This document shows, piece after piece, positions 5,387 to 7,024 of a stretch of 7,024 nucleotides of DNA (within the stretch, counting starts at the first letter, position 1; the number at the start of each line of letters is the position of its first letter). The notes beneath the pieces were generated by a model that saw only the letters and a list, made by a program, of their open reading frames with translations, had not been told where the DNA came from and searched no databases. This DNA is from Actinomycetes bacterium (lineage in GTDB: Bacteria > Actinomycetota > Thermoleophilia > BMS3ABIN01). A program made the translations under genes and the position numbers. Location of the stretch: positions 1 to 7,024 of the forward strand of contig JAJYIN010000115.1 of NCBI GenBank assembly GCA_021790075.1. Reading direction: 5' to 3'.

Positions 5387-5941
5387 TTGTCTAAGAAGAT
5401 GGTTTTAATAGCGGCCATTTCTGTCATGGCTCTCTTGCCGGCTTCATTGCTGGTTTCAGGGTGCGGATCCAGCACCGGTGATGCCGCGGATACAGCCCAA
5501 CTGCAACAGCTTCAACGGCTTTTTGCGGTCAGAATCAAGAAGCAAAACCAGGAAGTCGATTTTCAGACCGTGGATCAGGATGATTCCTCGCTGGTCAGCG
5601 GGACGACCAAGACCAGGCAGCAGGGCGCCAAGGGAGTCCGGCAGGTCAGTTACGCGACCATCTATCTTTTTGGGAATGAATTTTTTCGCCTTCCAATCGA
5701 AACCAGAATCGTAACGCCGCCGGTAAACCAGATTGTGTCAGTGGGCACGGCCCAGCCAAGCACCCGAGGCCGGGGCGGCCAGACGGCTAATGAGACGGCC
5801 GATGCGGAGTACCAGGCGGAGAAGGCCGCCGCCGCGGCCAGACTGCGGGCAGAGGTTGAGGCGAGATATGCAGCTGAGACCGCGGCCACAGAGCACGTGA
5901 TCCGGTGTATGGGCTTGCCGCCAAATACGCCTGGCTGTTAA
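5387..5941 (+). CDS. G5-domain lipoprotein
   Basis: This is a probable surface lipoprotein of 184 residues. The N-terminus MSKKMVLIAAISVMALLPASLLVSGC has two lysines, a hydrophobic core and a lipobox VSGC, so signal peptidase II would cut before Cys26, which is then lipidated. A single G5 domain spans about residues 48-121: an opening VDFQTVDQDDSSLVSG, then QQGAKGVRQVSY, IYLFGNEFFR and a closing VNQIVSVGT. Conserved-type glycines are seen at 72, 80, 83, 96 and 120. G5 domains occur in extracellular, wall-associated proteins such as Rpf factors and staphylococcal adhesins, and are linked to cell-wall glycan (N-acetylglucosamine) binding. No catalytic domain is present. A Gly-rich linker (124-135) leads to an Ala/Glu-rich helix (about 136-172) and a tail with two cysteines, C174 and the final C184. 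TTG 5387 is chosen because AAAGGA lies six bases upstream; TTG 5384 and 5372 fit less well. It likely forms its own transcription unit. Confidence 0.75.
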   Translation: MSKKMVLIAAISVMALLPASLLVSGCGSSTGDAADTAQLQQLQRLFAVRIKKQNQEVDFQTVDQDDSSLVSGTTKTRQQGAKGVRQVSYATIYLFGNEFFRLPIETRIVTPPVNQIVSVGTAQPSTRGRGGQTANETADAEYQAEKAAAAARLRAEVEARYAAETAATEHVIRCMGLPPNTPGC

Positions 5942-6020
5942 TCACGGCCCATTCATGCAGGGACTTCCTTGATCCGTGGCGCCGTCAAGCGCGCATCCAT
6001 CTATCTCTCTCTGCCGAACC

Positions 6021-6035
6021 AAAGTAGTATACTTT
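6021..6035 (+). promoter_or_regulatory. Inverted repeat with possible -10 box before membrane-protein gene
   Basis: AAAGTA (6021-6026) and TACTTT (6030-6035) form an inverted repeat around gta. It contains TATACT at 6028-6033, five of six matches to a -10 box, which would start transcription near 6040, about 17 bases before the gene. No -35 match is seen at the right distance, so this is tentative. Confidence 0.3.
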
Positions 6036-6039
6036 TCCC

Positions 6040-6060
6040 ATGGAGGCAGGAAATTCATGA
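6040..6060 (+). other. Six-codon leader frame overlapping the next start (ATGA)
   Basis: ATG at 6040 opens a frame encoding M-E-A-G-N-S and stops at TGA 6058-6060, which overlaps the ATG (6057) of the membrane-protein gene as ATGA. The leader covers that gene's ribosome site. It has no Shine-Dalgarno site of its own and may be chance; if translated, it could couple or limit initiation at 6057. Confidence 0.25.
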
Positions 6061-6947
6061 ATGGCCGCTGGCGCTCCGACCTCAAGTGGGTCTTTGGCAT
6101 CTCCTTTACGATCAGTCTCGCCGCGTTTCTGCTGGTGCTGGCTTTCTTTCAGTTCACGTCCGGCGGCGAGGCCCAGCGCACCATCAACGCGATGAACCAG
6201 CCGGTGCTGGCCCAGCCCCAGCTGATGCGGGACCTCTCGCTGGCCGCTCCTGACTTGAGCAGTTTCCTCACCAGCCCGGATTTCGCCGCCCAGGTCTACA
6301 ACAACCCGTCGCTGCTCAAGCAGAAGATCGACGCCATCCCTGACTCGCTGGGCCCGTCACAGACAGCGGCCGCCGACGCGAGCGGCGGTGAATCACAGAC
6401 AGCGGCCGCCGCGGGCATCGGCGCCTCCCAGACCGGCGACAGCCTGGGCAGCGGCGTCAAGGCGGCTCTTGGCGTCTACAGTCTGCCGGTGGCCGCAACC
6501 AACGGTGTCGTCCATCGGGTGCTCAAGGTATTTCTTTTCCTGCTTCTGGCAGCGCTGGTCATCTTCGGGGCGCCTTTCATTTATTTCAGCCGCGGCGTGG
6601 GGCGGCTGGTGAGCGCCGGCGTCAGTTTTGCGGTTGCTTCCTGGGCGCCGCTGCTCTGGTTTATAGCCTGGAACCGCGGCCTATCCGGCTGGATCTCACA
6701 GGCTCCGGCCGCCGCCGGCGACCAGCGCCAGCTCATCAGCGACGTCATGCGCCCGTGGGTGGGCAACTTTCTGGGCGAGGCTCTTTCTGTGTACCGGTTG
6801 GCCGCATTCCTGGCCCTGGCGCTTCTGGTTGCGGCCGGGGTGGCAACGCTGGCGTTTCGCGAGCAGCGGCGGCCTAGCCGCCCCGTCTCGATCTCAGAAC
6901 CCGCCAGCCGAACCGCGGCAGCGCCACCATCCGGCGGGCGCGGGTAG
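6057..6947 (+). CDS. Four-helix integral membrane protein, unknown function
   Basis: I do not recognise the family of this 296-residue protein. It has an N-terminal helix at about 12-34 after a short positive start (RWRSDLKW). A 120-residue loop (35-155), probably outside, contains SPDFAAQVYNNPSLLKQKIDAIP and an Ala/Gly/Ser-rich linker with three SQT repeats (101, 113, 124). Three more helices follow at about 157-178, 184-205 and 246-266, then a basic, Pro/Ser-rich tail in the cytoplasm. The start is set by AGGA (6048-6051) five bases before ATG 6057, with GGAGG slightly further up; the open frame extends upstream to 5976 but lacks such a site there. It follows the lipoprotein gene by 115 bases in the same direction, so the two products may share the envelope, but a separate promoter is likely. 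Its last 74 bases overlap the convergent WecG-type gene; the overlapped tail is low in complexity. Confidence 0.75.
   Translation: MNGRWRSDLKWVFGISFTISLAAFLLVLAFFQFTSGGEAQRTINAMNQPVLAQPQLMRDLSLAAPDLSSFLTSPDFAAQVYNNPSLLKQKIDAIPDSLGPSQTAAADASGGESQTAAAAGIGASQTGDSLGSGVKAALGVYSLPVAATNGVVHRVLKVFLFLLLAALVIFGAPFIYFSRGVGRLVSAGVSFAVASWAPLLWFIAWNRGLSGWISQAPAAAGDQRQLISDVMRPWVGNFLGEALSVYRLAAFLALALLVAAGVATLAFREQRRPSRPVSISEPASRTAAAPPSGGRG
6357..6410 (+). repeat. 36-base in-frame repeat unit in membrane-protein gene
   Basis: tcacagacagcggccgcc at 6357-6374 recurs exactly at 6393-6410, a period of 36 bases or 12 codons, encoding SQTAAA twice. A decayed third copy (tcccagac at 6426-6433) gives the third SQT. 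The repeat lies in the extracytoplasmic linker and looks like a recent in-frame duplication. Confidence 0.75.
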
Positions 6948-7024
6948 GCTCCAACCACAGGCGGAAGAGCCATTCCAGGCCCAGCCTGCGGAAGGGGCGC
7001 GGCGCCCGGGGCACTTCTCCGGAG
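6874..7024 (-). CDS. WecG/TagA/CpsF-family glycosyltransferase, C-terminal part
   Basis: The gene enters from the right edge, and only its last 49 codons plus TAG (6874-6876) are visible. The frame reads SGEVPRAPRPFRRLGLEWLFR and on to LWLEPTRARRMVALPRFGWRVL. This matches the hallmark end of GT26-family enzymes: a G-x-V-x-RAP stretch, the GLEW(L/F)xRL...EPxR motif and a closing P-x-F. Members transfer N-acetylmannosaminuronic acid, N-acetylmannosamine or related sugars to undecaprenyl-linked intermediates in common-antigen, teichoic-acid or capsule synthesis, usually as soluble or membrane-associated proteins on the cytoplasmic side. The sugar cannot be told from this fragment. The 3' end lies inside the convergent membrane-protein gene, overlapping it by 74 bases. 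Codons are GC-rich as in the other polysaccharide genes. The tail beyond the motif (RSRRGG) is short and basic. Confidence 0.85.
   Translation of the reverse strand, partial: SGEVPRAPRPFRRLGLEWLFRLWLEPTRARRMVALPRFGWRVLRSRRGG

Noticed and set aside
6581..6973. 130-codon minus-strand frame opposite the membrane protein
   Set aside because: The true minus-strand gene here is the WecG-type end in another frame (6874-7024). This frame has no recognisable family pattern and runs across membrane helices coded on the plus strand.

Overview
The window comes from a high-GC bacterium. The coding style (GC-rich codons, TTG starts behind strong Shine-Dalgarno sites), a G5-domain lipoprotein and WecG/TagA/CpsF and GT2-type glycosyltransferases fit a Gram-positive-related lineage. 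A deep-branching Actinomycetota is my best guess, but this is inference and no single gene proves it.

Layout from left to right. (1) 1-211 has no gene; it holds short palindromes and repeats. (2) 212-2687 on the minus strand is a two-gene polysaccharide operon: a 658-residue two-domain glycosyltransferase (GT2-like N-terminal half, GT-B/GT4-like C-terminal half), then an 11-base-overlapping 169-residue protein with a coiled-coil segment. (3) After a divergent intergenic region, 2861-3817 on the plus strand encodes a clear NAD-dependent UDP-glucuronate decarboxylase (UDP-xylose synthase). (4) 3818-5371 is a stretch of lower GC with an accessory look: a 12-base tandem repeat, a small membrane-anchored zinc-ribbon gene broken by an in-frame TAG, a tRNA-Gly(CCC), a HEPN-like protein of 187 residues, and about 390 bases with no convincing gene. 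(5) 5387-5941 encodes a lipoprotein with one G5 domain behind a good sigma-70-type promoter, and 6057-6947 an unrecognised four-helix membrane protein. (6) From the right edge, the C-terminal 49 residues of a WecG/TagA/CpsF-family glycosyltransferase run on the minus strand and overlap the membrane protein tail to tail by 74 bases.

Together the two edges look like cell-surface glycan synthesis: a nucleotide-sugar enzyme making UDP-xylose, a bifunctional glycosyltransferase, and a WecG-type transferase. The middle looks like an insertion-prone intergenic zone next to a tRNA. The points most worth a second look are the amber-interrupted zinc ribbon, the tRNA-adjacent HEPN-like gene, a 14-base palindromic motif shared by 56-69 and 2771-2784, and the convergent gene overlap at 6874-6947. 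I found no complete transposase, CRISPR array, rRNA or convincing multi-gene defence system.
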